Shown piece by piece: positions 52,221 through 59,804 of a stretch of DNA of 64,000 bases. Origin of the DNA: Reyranella humidisoli (GTDB lineage Bacteria > Pseudomonadota > Alphaproteobacteria > Reyranellales > Reyranellaceae); NCBI RefSeq assembly GCF_019039055.1, contig NZ_JAHOPB010000001.1, positions 1,736,001 through 1,800,000 of the forward strand, in the 5' to 3' direction. A program made the translations under genes and the position numbers. A model generated the notes under the pieces. That model did no database searches. It was not told the origin of the DNA and saw only the letters and a list, made by a program, of their open reading frames with translations. Numbering within the stretch: the stretch's first letter is position 1; each line of letters begins with the position of its first letter.

Positions 52221-53068
52221 CCGCCGCCCTCGAGCCAATCGTCGGTCGCTATCTCTCGCTCGATTTCGAAGGCCGTCGCTACCGCGTCTATTTCGAGGAA
52301 GCGGGCGAGGGGATCCCGCTGATCTGCCTGCACACCGCCGGTTCCGACGGCCGGCAGTATCGCGGTGTCCTGAACGACGCCGAGGTGACGAAGCACTTTC
52401 GCGTCATTGCGTTCGATATGCCCCGGCACGGCAAGTCGTCGCCGCCGCACGGTTTCGAGCGCGATGAATATCTTCTGACCAGGGATTTCTACACCGCGTT
52501 CGTCATCGCCTTCGCAGATGCCCTGTCGTTGGAGCGACCGGTGGTCATGGGTTGCTCGATCGGCGGTCGTCTGGTCCTCAACCTTGCCGCCCTGCATGCC
52601 GACCGCTTTCGCGCCCTGGTCGGGTTGCAGGCGTCCGCCCATGTCGCGCCCTACTACGACACGGAGTGGCTGCATCACGCGGATGTCCATGGAGGCGAGG
52701 TCTGCGCCGGGATCGTTTCCGGCCTCGTGGGACCCGATGCCCCGGATGCCCACCGCTGGGAAACGCTCTGGCACTACATGCAGGGCGGTCCGGGGGTCTT
52801 CAAAGGCGACCTGCATTTCTACAAGGTCGACGGGGACCTTCGTCAGCGGATTGCCGCGATCGATGCCCGGCGCTGTCCGCTCTTCCTGCTTACCGGGGAG
52901 TATGACTATTCCTGCTCGCCGGCCGAGACCGAGGAGGTCGCCGCCATGGTGCCGGGCGCGACATGCATCATCATGCCCGGCCTCGGCCATTTCCCGATGA
53001 GCGAGGATCCCGACCGCTTCCTGGATCACCTGCGGCCGGTTCTCGACCGGATCGCAAAGCCGGGATAA
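52217..53068 (+). CDS. Alpha/beta hydrolase
   Basis: 283 residues. Oxyanion region LICLHTAGSDGRQYRG, nucleophile elbow VVMGCSIGGRLVLN (Ser), acid in LLTGEYDYSCSP and His in MPGLGHFPMSED. Close in style to 2-hydroxymuconate-semialdehyde-type C-C hydrolases or esterases, but the substrate cannot be fixed. ATGA overlap with the SCP2-like gene. Its 3' end opens onto a long non-coding region. Confidence 0.88.
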   Translation: MTAALEPIVGRYLSLDFEGRRYRVYFEEAGEGIPLICLHTAGSDGRQYRGVLNDAEVTKHFRVIAFDMPRHGKSSPPHGFERDEYLLTRDFYTAFVIAFADALSLERPVVMGCSIGGRLVLNLAALHADRFRALVGLQASAHVAPYYDTEWLHHADVHGGEVCAGIVSGLVGPDAPDAHRWETLWHYMQGGPGVFKGDLHFYKVDGDLRQRIAAIDARRCPLFLLTGEYDYSCSPAETEEVAAMVPGATCIIMPGLGHFPMSEDPDRFLDHLRPVLDRIAKPG

Positions 53069-53239
53069 TTGCAGCGAAAAGCGTCGCGCCTGTCGGTTCA
53101 GGCGACCGCTACGCCTTGAAAAATATAGAGAAAACCGCAGTTTTCGCTGAATGCGCGCGATCCCTGCGTACCCTTTTTCGACTATCTTGCGTTGTTCTTG
53201 TGTAGGAATTATTGAACATTATCGGAGCGGTCCGGAGGC

Positions 53240-53256
53240 AGATATGCAATTTTGCA
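53240..53256. promoter_or_regulatory. Shared palindromic motif, copy 2 (before RNA candidate)
   Basis: AGATATGCAATTTTGCA, one base different from the copies at 45154 and 53673. It lies about 100 bases before the structured RNA candidate. Confidence 0.45.
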
Positions 53257-53339
53257 ACTAACTGCCTTTCAGGACGGCTGTTACAGTCTGTTTGTTAGTC
53301 CGGTTTGGTCTCAAATTGCATCGCTGAAGGTTTTTGAGG

Positions 53340-53515
53340 AACGATCAAGAGGCAGCGCTTCGACCCAGCGCTCCAACCAGAGAATCCAGAAAGCCCGCCG
53401 GCGGCCTCCCAAGCCGCTCATCGAAGCCCCTTCCCACACACCCCAAGGCTTCGATACCCCACACCCAGGCGGGCTCATAAGGAAGGCCGGTCGTTCCCCA
53501 AGCGACCGGCCTTTC
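53340..53515 (+). ncRNA. Candidate structured small RNA ending in an intrinsic terminator
   Basis: Several nested stems are visible. A hairpin AGCGCT/AGCGCT is at 53354-53372. An outer stem AGCCCGCC (53392-53399) with GGCGGGCT (53468-53475) encloses two hairpins, GCGGC/GCCGC (53401-53417) and ATCGAAGCC/GGCTTCGAT (53420-53455). An 11-bp terminator follows at 53483-53514. No family is recognised (not tRNA, tmRNA, or a known riboswitch to my eye). The 5' end is a guess; strand is set by the T-rich side of the terminator. Confidence 0.5.
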
Positions 53516-53519
53516 GTAT
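53483..53519 (+). terminator. Intrinsic terminator of the RNA candidate
   Basis: AAGGCCGGTCG (53483-53493) pairs with CGACCGGCCTT (53503-53513), loop of 9 bases, then TCGTATTTTT. It is over 230 bases before the next gene and over 400 after the previous stop, so it probably ends an independent transcript. Confidence 0.8.
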
Positions 53520-53672
53520 TTTTCGGTGCGTTCAATCCATCGTCCATGAATCTGCAGGCTGGCGGCCAAGCAGATCAGTTTCATATATTGCGGCAGAAAT
53601 GCAATCTCAGATCGACAAAAACGCCTATCTGAGAGTTTATAAATGCAGATAAATAAGGGTTTCGTCTATTTT

Positions 53673-53689
53673 AGATATGCATTTTTGCA
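53673..53689. promoter_or_regulatory. Shared palindromic motif, copy 3 (before TetR gene)
   Basis: AGATATGCATTTTTGCA, identical to the copy at 45154. It lies 63 bases before the TetR-family ATG, a normal operator distance. Confidence 0.5.
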
Positions 53690-53751
53690 AGTTACGCAAA
53701 ATCGGGAGGATGGTAGATTTTTGACAGGATAACTTTCCCCAGTCGGTTTCC

Positions 53752-54405
53752 ATGAAGATTGTCGGATTTCCCGTTGATGTCTCGCGCTCGCAGGATAGCC
53801 GCATCTTACGAGGGCAGCGGATCCGGCAGTCACTGATCCAGACCACCCTGGATCTTATCCAGGCTGGCGATGTGGAACCGAGTCCGGGGGTCATTGCCTC
53901 CATTGCGGGCGTTCCGGGACCTGTCCTTTTCCAGCATTTTCCCCAACTCCCGGACCTCTACGAGGCCGCGTTCGAGCTGTCGGTCAGCCGGGCCTTCGAT
54001 CCCGATCGTCCCGTGAATCGGACGGTGCCCCTGGCCAAGCGCACGGCATTGCTCGTGTCGGACCGGGCGCAGACCTTCGAGCAATGGTTGCCGGTCTGGC
54101 ACTTCGCCGAGCGCGTGCGCGGCGCGGCGCCGGCCGTCAGCCACGGGATCGCGCATCTCCGCCGGATGCTCCGGGAGCGCGTTGCGATCTGGTTTGCCGT
54201 CGAACTCGACGCGCTCGAGCCTACGGCGCGCGAGCCGGTTCTCGATTCCCTCGACGTGGCCTTCGGATTCGAGCGCTGGATGAACATGCGCGACCGGCTG
54301 CGTCTTTCGCCGATGAATGCTTCGCGCACCTGGCGCTTCGAGGCCGAATCGATCGTCCGGCGGGCCTTTACCACGGTGTCCGGTCACAGCGGCGCGGCCG
54401 CCTGA
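53752..54405 (+). CDS. TetR-like transcriptional regulator
   Basis: 217 residues. The N-terminal domain fits TetR, though weakly: RGQRIRQSLIQTTLDLIQAGDVEPSPGVIASIAGVPGPVLFQHFPQLPDLYEAAF, with VLFQHF in place of the usual TVYRHF. The C-terminal helical domain is like that of the TetR protein at 14779. It has no clear Shine-Dalgarno. The shared TGCA-N4-TGCA motif 63 bases upstream suggests autoregulation or control by a common factor. A terminator follows. Confidence 0.8.
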   Translation: MKIVGFPVDVSRSQDSRILRGQRIRQSLIQTTLDLIQAGDVEPSPGVIASIAGVPGPVLFQHFPQLPDLYEAAFELSVSRAFDPDRPVNRTVPLAKRTALLVSDRAQTFEQWLPVWHFAERVRGAAPAVSHGIAHLRRMLRERVAIWFAVELDALEPTAREPVLDSLDVAFGFERWMNMRDRLRLSPMNASRTWRFEAESIVRRAFTTVSGHSGAAA

Positions 54406-54433
54406 GCCCGGCGGACCTCATTCGGTCAAAACG

Positions 54434-54463
54434 AAAGGGCGGCGGAATGAACCGCCGCCCTTT
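54434..54463. terminator. Bidirectional intrinsic terminator
   Basis: AAAGGGCGGCGG and CCGCCGCCCTTT form a 12-bp perfect stem with AATGAA loop between the convergent tetR-like and cytochrome c' genes; A/T ends on both sides allow use in both directions. Confidence 0.88.
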
Positions 54464-54496
54464 GTCTGTAGAGGCGTCTTTCGGGACAGCGCGGGC

Positions 54497-54952
54497 CTAG
54501 TTGGCCTTCGCCTGGAACTTCTGATGGCAGGCGCCGCAGGTCTTGCCGACATCGGCGAAGGCCGTCGCCAGGGCCTCGGTATTGCCGGAGCCGGCGGCGA
54601 CCGCGAGCTTGTCGTAGGCGGCGTCAGACGCCTTGCTGGCGGCCTGGAAGCCCGCCCAGTCGGTCCAGACGGCTGGCAGGGCGCGCGTCTCGCCCTTGTC
54701 CGAACCGGCCGGGAACATCTTCACGAAGGCGGCCTCGAGCGTCTTGAGCTTGGCGGCCTGCTCCACCGCGCCGGCAGTCGGGCCCTTGGCGTCGACGATG
54801 GCCTTCACGGCGCGCATCGCGGCGGCCGCCTGCTTGCGGTTGTCCTTGCGCTGGGCGATCACGTCGCCCTGGGCCATCGCGATCGTCGCGCCGCCCACCA
54901 TTGATCCAGCCGCCAAGGCGCCGATCAACGCCACAACCAAAGTCTTCCTCAT
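54497..54952 (-). CDS. Cytochrome c' / class II c-type cytochrome
   Basis: 151 residues. A signal peptide (VVALIGALAAGSMVGGATIAMA) is followed by a four-helix-bundle sequence with the heme-binding CxxCH near the C-terminus (GKTCGACHQKFQAKAN), the layout of class II cytochromes. Periplasmic. Cytochromes c' bind NO and guard against nitrosative stress; cytochrome c-556 types carry electrons. It is divergent from a b-type cytochrome, a pairing that suggests they work together. Confidence 0.92.
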   Translation of the reverse strand: MRKTLVVALIGALAAGSMVGGATIAMAQGDVIAQRKDNRKQAAAAMRAVKAIVDAKGPTAGAVEQAAKLKTLEAAFVKMFPAGSDKGETRALPAVWTDWAGFQAASKASDAAYDKLAVAAGSGNTEALATAFADVGKTCGACHQKFQAKAN

Positions 54953-55151
54953 ACGACCATCCCCTTTGAATTACGGTCCACGGGCAATTTATGCCTCGCC
55001 GACGGTGTATTTGTTGCAGAGGTTGGCGCGGAAAGCGAATAGGCACGTGGACCACGATCAATCACGACTGCGTGTGGTGGCCCCTCGTAACCCCTGCCCA
55101 CCGGGCCGAAGGTTCGATTATGCTCGCCGCTTGCACAGGAGATGACGACCG

Positions 55152-55847
55152 ATGGGCGGCAAGAACGACAAGATCCTCGTCTGGGACGTTCCCGTCCGGT
55201 TGTTCCACTGGCTGCTCGTGATCCTGATGGCGACCTCGTATTTCAGCGGCCGCGCCAAGGGCGACTGGATGCAACTGCACTTCTGGTCGGGCTACGCCAT
55301 CCTGACGCTGCTGCTCTTCCGCATCGTCTGGGGCTTCGTCGGAAGCAGCACGGCGCGATTCTCGAGCTTCCTGAAGGGCCCCGGCGCGGCGCTTGCCCAC
55401 GTCTCGCACCTGTTCCGCAAGGAAGGCCCGCGCGACGTCGGTCACAACCCGATGGGCGGCGCGATGGTCGTGGTTCTGATCTTCGCCGTGCTGGCCCAGG
55501 TCGTGGCCGGTCTTTTCACGGCCGACACCGACACCGGCATGGTGAACGGACCGCTGGCGCTCAAGGTCGCCGACAAATGGGTCGACCGCGCCACCGCCTT
55601 CCATGCCTGGTGGATCAACGTGCTGCTGATCCTGGTGGCGATCCATGTCGCGGCCGTCGCGCTCTACCTCGTCTGGAAGCGGCACAACCTGATTGGCCCG
55701 ATGATCACCGGCCGCAAGCGGCTCGACCAAGCGGTCGAGCCGGGCGAGCCCGCACCGCGGCTCCGCTTCGGCTCGGGCCGCCTTGCGATGTCTGTCCTGC
55801 TGGCCTGCGCCGCCCTGGTCTACTTCATCGTGCGCGCGGGCGGCTGA
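55152..55847 (+). CDS. Cytochrome b561-like membrane protein
   Basis: 231 residues, ribosome site AGGAG. Four or five membrane helices with heme-ligand histidines: VWDVPVRLFHWLLVILMATSYFSG, LHFWSGYAILTLLLFRIVWGFVG, AFHAWWINVLLILVAIHVAAVALYLVWKRHNLIGPMITGRK. This is the prokaryotic cytochrome b561/Ni-hydrogenase b-subunit pattern, often encoded with a c'-type cytochrome. Probably passes quinol electrons to the periplasmic cytochrome. Confidence 0.92.
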   Translation: MGGKNDKILVWDVPVRLFHWLLVILMATSYFSGRAKGDWMQLHFWSGYAILTLLLFRIVWGFVGSSTARFSSFLKGPGAALAHVSHLFRKEGPRDVGHNPMGGAMVVVLIFAVLAQVVAGLFTADTDTGMVNGPLALKVADKWVDRATAFHAWWINVLLILVAIHVAAVALYLVWKRHNLIGPMITGRKRLDQAVEPGEPAPRLRFGSGRLAMSVLLACAALVYFIVRAGG

Positions 55848-55925
55848 CCTGCTCGCGCGGCCTTGCTGGCCCGAAACCGCCCCTCTAGGGTGGTCGAAAC
55901 AACAGAGAAATTTGGATTTTGCACC

Positions 55926-56774
55926 ATGAAATTTACCGGTACCGACTCCTACGTTGCCAGCGACGACCTGCGCGTTGCCGTTAACGCGTCCATCGCGCTG
56001 CAGCGCCCGCTGCTCATCAAGGGCGAGCCGGGCACCGGCAAGACCGTGCTGGCACATGAGGTCGCCAAGGCGCTGAACGCCCCGATCATCGAGTGGCACA
56101 TCAAGTCGACCACCAAGGCGCAGCAGGGCCTCTACGAGTACGATGCGGTCTCGCGCCTGCGCGACAGCCAGCTCGGCGACGAGCGCGTGAAGGACATCGG
56201 CAACTACATCAAGCGCGGCAAGATGTGGGATGCCTTCACCGCCGAGACCCGGCCGATCCTGCTGATCGACGAGATCGACAAGGCCGACATCGAGTTCCCG
56301 AACGACCTGCTGCTCGAGCTCGATCGCATGCAGTTCTACGTCTACGAGACGCAGCAGACGATCAAGGCCGAGCAGCGCCCGATCGTGATGATCACTTCGA
56401 ACAACGAGAAGGAGCTGCCGGACGCCTTCCTGCGCCGCTGCTTCTTCCACTACATCCGCTTCCCCGATCGCGAGACGATGACGCAGATCGTCGATGTCCA
56501 CTTCCCCGACCTGCAGCGCAACCTGCTGCGCGAGGCGCTTAACGTGTTCTACGACATCCGCGAAGTGCCGGGCCTCAAGAAGAAGCCGTCGACCTCCGAG
56601 CTGCTCGACTGGCTGAAGCTGCTGATGGTCGAGGACATGTCGCCTGAGTCGCTGCGGTCGAAGGACAGCAAGCAGCTCATCCCGCCGCTGCATGGCGCGC
56701 TGCTCAAGAACGAGCAGGACGTGCACCTGTTCGAGCGCCTGGCCTTCATGGCGCGGCGGGAGCAGCGTCAGTAA
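55926..56774 (+). CDS. MoxR-family AAA ATPase (CoxD-like)
   Basis: 282 residues. Walker A IKGEPGTGKTVLA, Walker B ILLIDEIDKADIEFPNDLL, sensor-1 VMITSNNEKELPDAFLRRCFF, as in MoxR proteins. They act as chaperones for cofactor enzymes together with VWA proteins. It is followed after 22 bases by a CoxE-like VWA protein. The nearby molybdenum hydroxylase (61-63.6 kb) is a plausible client by analogy to coxD/coxE of CO dehydrogenase. Confidence 0.92.
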   Translation: MKFTGTDSYVASDDLRVAVNASIALQRPLLIKGEPGTGKTVLAHEVAKALNAPIIEWHIKSTTKAQQGLYEYDAVSRLRDSQLGDERVKDIGNYIKRGKMWDAFTAETRPILLIDEIDKADIEFPNDLLLELDRMQFYVYETQQTIKAEQRPIVMITSNNEKELPDAFLRRCFFHYIRFPDRETMTQIVDVHFPDLQRNLLREALNVFYDIREVPGLKKKPSTSELLDWLKLLMVEDMSPESLRSKDSKQLIPPLHGALLKNEQDVHLFERLAFMARREQRQ

Positions 56775-56796
56775 TCAACGCTGAGAGGAGAACGCG

Positions 56797-57978
56797 ATGT
56801 TCATCAACTTCTTCCTCGAGCTGCGCAACGCCAAGCTGCCGGTGTCCATCAAGGAATATCTTTCCCTGATGGACGCGATGGACAAGGGAGTCGCCGACTA
56901 CAGCGTCGACGACTTCTACTATCTGTCGCGCGCCGCGCTGGTGAAGGACGAGCGCAATCTCGACAAGTTCGACCGCGTGTTCGGCACGGTGTTCAAGGGC
57001 CTCGAGGCGCTGCCCGCCGAGGGCGTCGCCGCCGAGATTCCCGAGGAATGGCTGCGCAAGCTGGCCGAGAAGCTTCTCACCGAAGAGGAGAAGAAGCAGA
57101 TCGAGTCGATGGGCGGCTGGGAGAAACTCATGGAGACGCTGAAGAAGCGTCTCGAGGAGCAGCAGAAGCGCCACCAGGGCGGCAGCAAGTGGATCGGCAC
57201 CGCCGGCACTTCGCCGTTCGGCGCCTACGGCTTCAATCCCGAGGGCGTGCGCATCGGCCAGGACAAGGGTCGCGAGGGCCGCGCCGTCAAGGTGTGGGAC
57301 AAGCGCGAGTACAAGAACCTCGACGACACGGTCGAGATCGGCACGCGCAACATCAAGATCGCGCTGCGCCGGCTTCGCAAGTTCGCGCGCGAGGGCGCCG
57401 AGGTCGAGCTGGACATGCCCGACACGATCCGCTCGACCGCATGCAACGCTGGCTACCTCGACATCAAGATGGTGCCGGAGCGGCGCAACAAGGTGAAGCT
57501 GCTGATCCTGTTCGACATCGGCGGCTCCATGGACGCCCATATCCGCGTTTGCGAGGAGCTGTTCTCGGCGGCGCGCTCGGAGTTCAAGCACCTCGAATTC
57601 TTCTACTTCCACAACTGCCTCTACGAGAAGCTGTGGAAGGACAACCGTCGCCGCCACGTCGATACCTTCTCGACGCAGCAGATGCTCCATACCTATCCGC
57701 CGGACTACAAGATCCTGTTCGTCGGCGACGCCTCGATGAGCCCCTACGAGATCGCCTATCCGGGCGGCTCGGTGGAGCACTGGAACGAGGAGTCGGGACA
57801 GACCTGGATCCAGCGCGTGTCCGACACCTATCGGAGCATGGTGTGGCTGAACCCGGTGCCCGAACGGCACTGGAGCTACACGCCGTCGATCCAGCTGCTG
57901 CAACAGCTCAGCAGCAATCGCATGTTCCCGCTCACCTTGGGCGGCCTCGACAGCGCGATGAAGGAACTGAACAAATAA
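56797..57978 (+). CDS. VWA-domain protein (CoxE-like)
   Basis: 393 residues. The N-terminal half is helical, rich in Lys/Glu (RLEEQQKRHQGGSK), then HTH-like segments. The C-terminal VWA domain has an altered MIDAS: ILFDIGGSMDAHIRV (DxGGS instead of DxSxS), and IL FVGDASMSPYEI. CoxE-like proteins show this pattern. Ribosome site GAGAGGAG. Works with the MoxR ATPase upstream. A compact palindromic repeat begins just after the stop. Confidence 0.9.
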   Translation: MFINFFLELRNAKLPVSIKEYLSLMDAMDKGVADYSVDDFYYLSRAALVKDERNLDKFDRVFGTVFKGLEALPAEGVAAEIPEEWLRKLAEKLLTEEEKKQIESMGGWEKLMETLKKRLEEQQKRHQGGSKWIGTAGTSPFGAYGFNPEGVRIGQDKGREGRAVKVWDKREYKNLDDTVEIGTRNIKIALRRLRKFAREGAEVELDMPDTIRSTACNAGYLDIKMVPERRNKVKLLILFDIGGSMDAHIRVCEELFSAARSEFKHLEFFYFHNCLYEKLWKDNRRRHVDTFSTQQMLHTYPPDYKILFVGDASMSPYEIAYPGGSVEHWNEESGQTWIQRVSDTYRSMVWLNPVPERHWSYTPSIQLLQQLSSNRMFPLTLGGLDSAMKELNK

Positions 57979-57984
57979 CACGCG

Positions 57985-58034
57985 GTGTCATCCTGAGCGT
58001 AGTGAAGGATCCTTCGCTGCGCTCAGGATGACAC
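57985..58034. repeat. 50-bp compact palindrome of the dispersed repeat family
   Basis: GTGTCATCCTGAGCG...GGATCC...CGCTCAGGATGACAC, an almost perfect palindrome centred on GGATCC, with only two mismatched positions. It stands between the CoxE-like stop (57978) and the ThDP enzyme start (58054). Confidence 0.9.
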
Positions 58035-58053
58035 TGTCGATTGGGAGGGAAGA

Positions 58054-59688
58054 ATGAAGACCGGCCCGGCAATCGCTGAAATCCTGAAGCGGGAAGGGGT
58101 CGAGTATCTCTTTGCCTATCCCGTCAATCACCTGATCGAGCATTGCGCGGCCATCGATATCCGCCCGATCATCGTGCGCCAGGAGCGTATCGGCCTGCAC
58201 ATGGCCGACGCCATGTCGCGCCTGACCAAGGGTCGCAAGATGGGCGTGTTCTGCATGCAGAGCGGCCCGGGTTCGGAGAACGCCTATGGCGGCGTGGCCC
58301 AGGCGTTCGGCGAATCGGTGCCGCTGCTGGTCATTCCGGCGGGCTATCCGCGCCGCATCGCGCACGTGCCGCCGAACTTCAATTCGACCATCACCATGGC
58401 GCACGTCGCCAAGCATGCCGAGCCGATCACCTCGGGCGCCGACATCGAAAACATCATGCGCCGGGCCTTCAGCCTGCTGCGCAACGGCCGCGGTGCGCCG
58501 GTCATCATCGAGTTCCCGGCGGAGGCCAATGGCGAGGACGCGCCCGATCCGCTGACCTATGTGCCGGTCGTTGCGACCAAGTACGGTCCTGATCCGGCCG
58601 CGGTGAAGGAAGCCGCCAAGGTGCTGGTCGAGGCCAAGCGCCCGGTCATCTATGCCGGCCACGGCGTTCACTGGGCCGAGGCCTATGATGAGCTGAAGGA
58701 GCTGGCCGAGCTGCTGGCGATTCCCGTCTGCACTTCGCTCCAGGGCAAGAGCAGCTTCGACGAGACCCATCCGCTGTCGCTGGGCTCCGGCGGCCGCGCG
58801 TACCCGAAGCAGGTGCGCCATTTCCTAGACAATTGCGACGTGCTGTTCGGTATCGGATGCTCGTTCACCGAGACGAACTTCGGCATCTCGATGCCGAAGG
58901 GCAAGACGGTGATCCACACGACGCTGGATCCCAACCATCTCAATAAGGACGTGCGCGCCCAGTACGGGCTGATCGGCGATGCGAAGCTCGCGCTGCGCGC
59001 GATGATCGACGAGTGCAGCAAGCTCGTCGGGGGCAAGCAGCGCGATGCCACGCCGATCGTGGCCGAGATCAAGCCAATCGCCGACGCGTGGCTCAACGAG
59101 TGGATGCCCAAGCTCACCAACAACGAGGCACCGCTCAATCCGTATCGCGTTCTGTGGGACCTGCAGCACACGGTCGACAAGGCCAACACGATCATCACCC
59201 ACGATGCCGGCAGCCCGCGCGACCAGCTCTCGCCGTTCTGGAAGACGACCGCGCCGCACACCTACATCGGCTGGGGCAAGACCACCCAGCTGGGCTACGG
59301 GCTCGGCCTCGCGATGGGCGCCAAGCTCGCCTGCCCGGACAAGCTCTGTATCAATGTCTGGGGCGACGCCGCCATCGGCTTCACCGGCATGGACTTCGAG
59401 ACGGCGGTGCGCGAGCGCATTCCGATCATGTCGATCCTGCTCAACAACTTCTCGATGGCGATCGAGCTTCACATCATGAAGGTGTCGACCGAGAAGTACC
59501 GTTCGACCGACATCTCGGGCGACTACGCCGCGATGGCCAAGGCCTTCGGCGGCTACGGCGAGCGCATCACCAAGCCGGAGGACATCATCCCGGCGATCAA
59601 GCGCGGCATCGAGCAGACAAAGAAGGGCGTGCCCGTCCTGCTTGAGTTCATCACCTCCAAGGAAGTGACGATCTCTACGCCGAAGTGA
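58054..59688 (+). CDS. Thiamine diphosphate-dependent enzyme (acetolactate synthase-like)
   Basis: 544 residues in the three-domain ThDP fold. Catalytic Glu44 in VRQERIGLHMAD activates ThDP. The middle domain has PVIYAGHGVHWAEAY. The ThDP/Mg site is WGDAAIGFTGMDFETAVRERIPIMSILLNNFSM (GDA in place of GDG, ending NN). It belongs to the acetolactate synthase/benzoylformate decarboxylase group, but the substrate is uncertain; no small regulatory subunit is adjacent. Ribosome site GGGAGG. Confidence 0.9.
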   Translation: MKTGPAIAEILKREGVEYLFAYPVNHLIEHCAAIDIRPIIVRQERIGLHMADAMSRLTKGRKMGVFCMQSGPGSENAYGGVAQAFGESVPLLVIPAGYPRRIAHVPPNFNSTITMAHVAKHAEPITSGADIENIMRRAFSLLRNGRGAPVIIEFPAEANGEDAPDPLTYVPVVATKYGPDPAAVKEAAKVLVEAKRPVIYAGHGVHWAEAYDELKELAELLAIPVCTSLQGKSSFDETHPLSLGSGGRAYPKQVRHFLDNCDVLFGIGCSFTETNFGISMPKGKTVIHTTLDPNHLNKDVRAQYGLIGDAKLALRAMIDECSKLVGGKQRDATPIVAEIKPIADAWLNEWMPKLTNNEAPLNPYRVLWDLQHTVDKANTIITHDAGSPRDQLSPFWKTTAPHTYIGWGKTTQLGYGLGLAMGAKLACPDKLCINVWGDAAIGFTGMDFETAVRERIPIMSILLNNFSMAIELHIMKVSTEKYRSTDISGDYAAMAKAFGGYGERITKPEDIIPAIKRGIEQTKKGVPVLLEFITSKEVTISTPK

Positions 59689-59774
59689 CACTCGCGTAGC
59701 GAGTGTCATCCTGAGGCCAAAGGCCGAAGGATCCTTCCGATGCAGAAGGATCCCTCGCTGCGCTCGGGATGACA
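59687..59774. repeat. Palindromic repeats after the ThDP gene
   Basis: A hairpin GACACTCGC-GTA-GCGAGTGTC (59687-59707) overlaps the gene stop. It is followed by inverted arms TGTCATCCTGAGG...GAAGGATCC and GGATCCCTCG...CGGGATGACA (59704-59774) of the dispersed family. They probably separate the ThDP gene from the following gene. Confidence 0.88.
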
Positions 59775-59804
59775 AGGTGTGATCGTTGAGACTAGGCTCG
59801 CGGC

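Larger units (their letters stand above)
53069..53751. other. Long intergenic region with structured RNA candidate and shared motifs
   Basis: 683 bases without a convincing gene; a 126-codon open frame at 53252 has no ribosome site and odd composition. The region holds two copies of the AGATATGCA...TTTTGCA motif, a multi-hairpin segment with an intrinsic terminator, and AT-rich flanks (GAAAATATAGAGAAAACC, near 53600-53700). It is more AT-rich than its surroundings. Confidence 0.75.

Noticed and set aside
53340..53515. tmRNA, 6S RNA or a known riboswitch
   Set aside because: No tRNA-like ends or tag frame, no long 6S-like rod with central bubble, and no recognised aptamer core.
53252..53632. 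126-codon open frame in the long intergenic region
   Set aside because: No ribosome site, Pro/Arg/Ser-rich composition, and it runs through perfect RNA stems and an intrinsic terminator.
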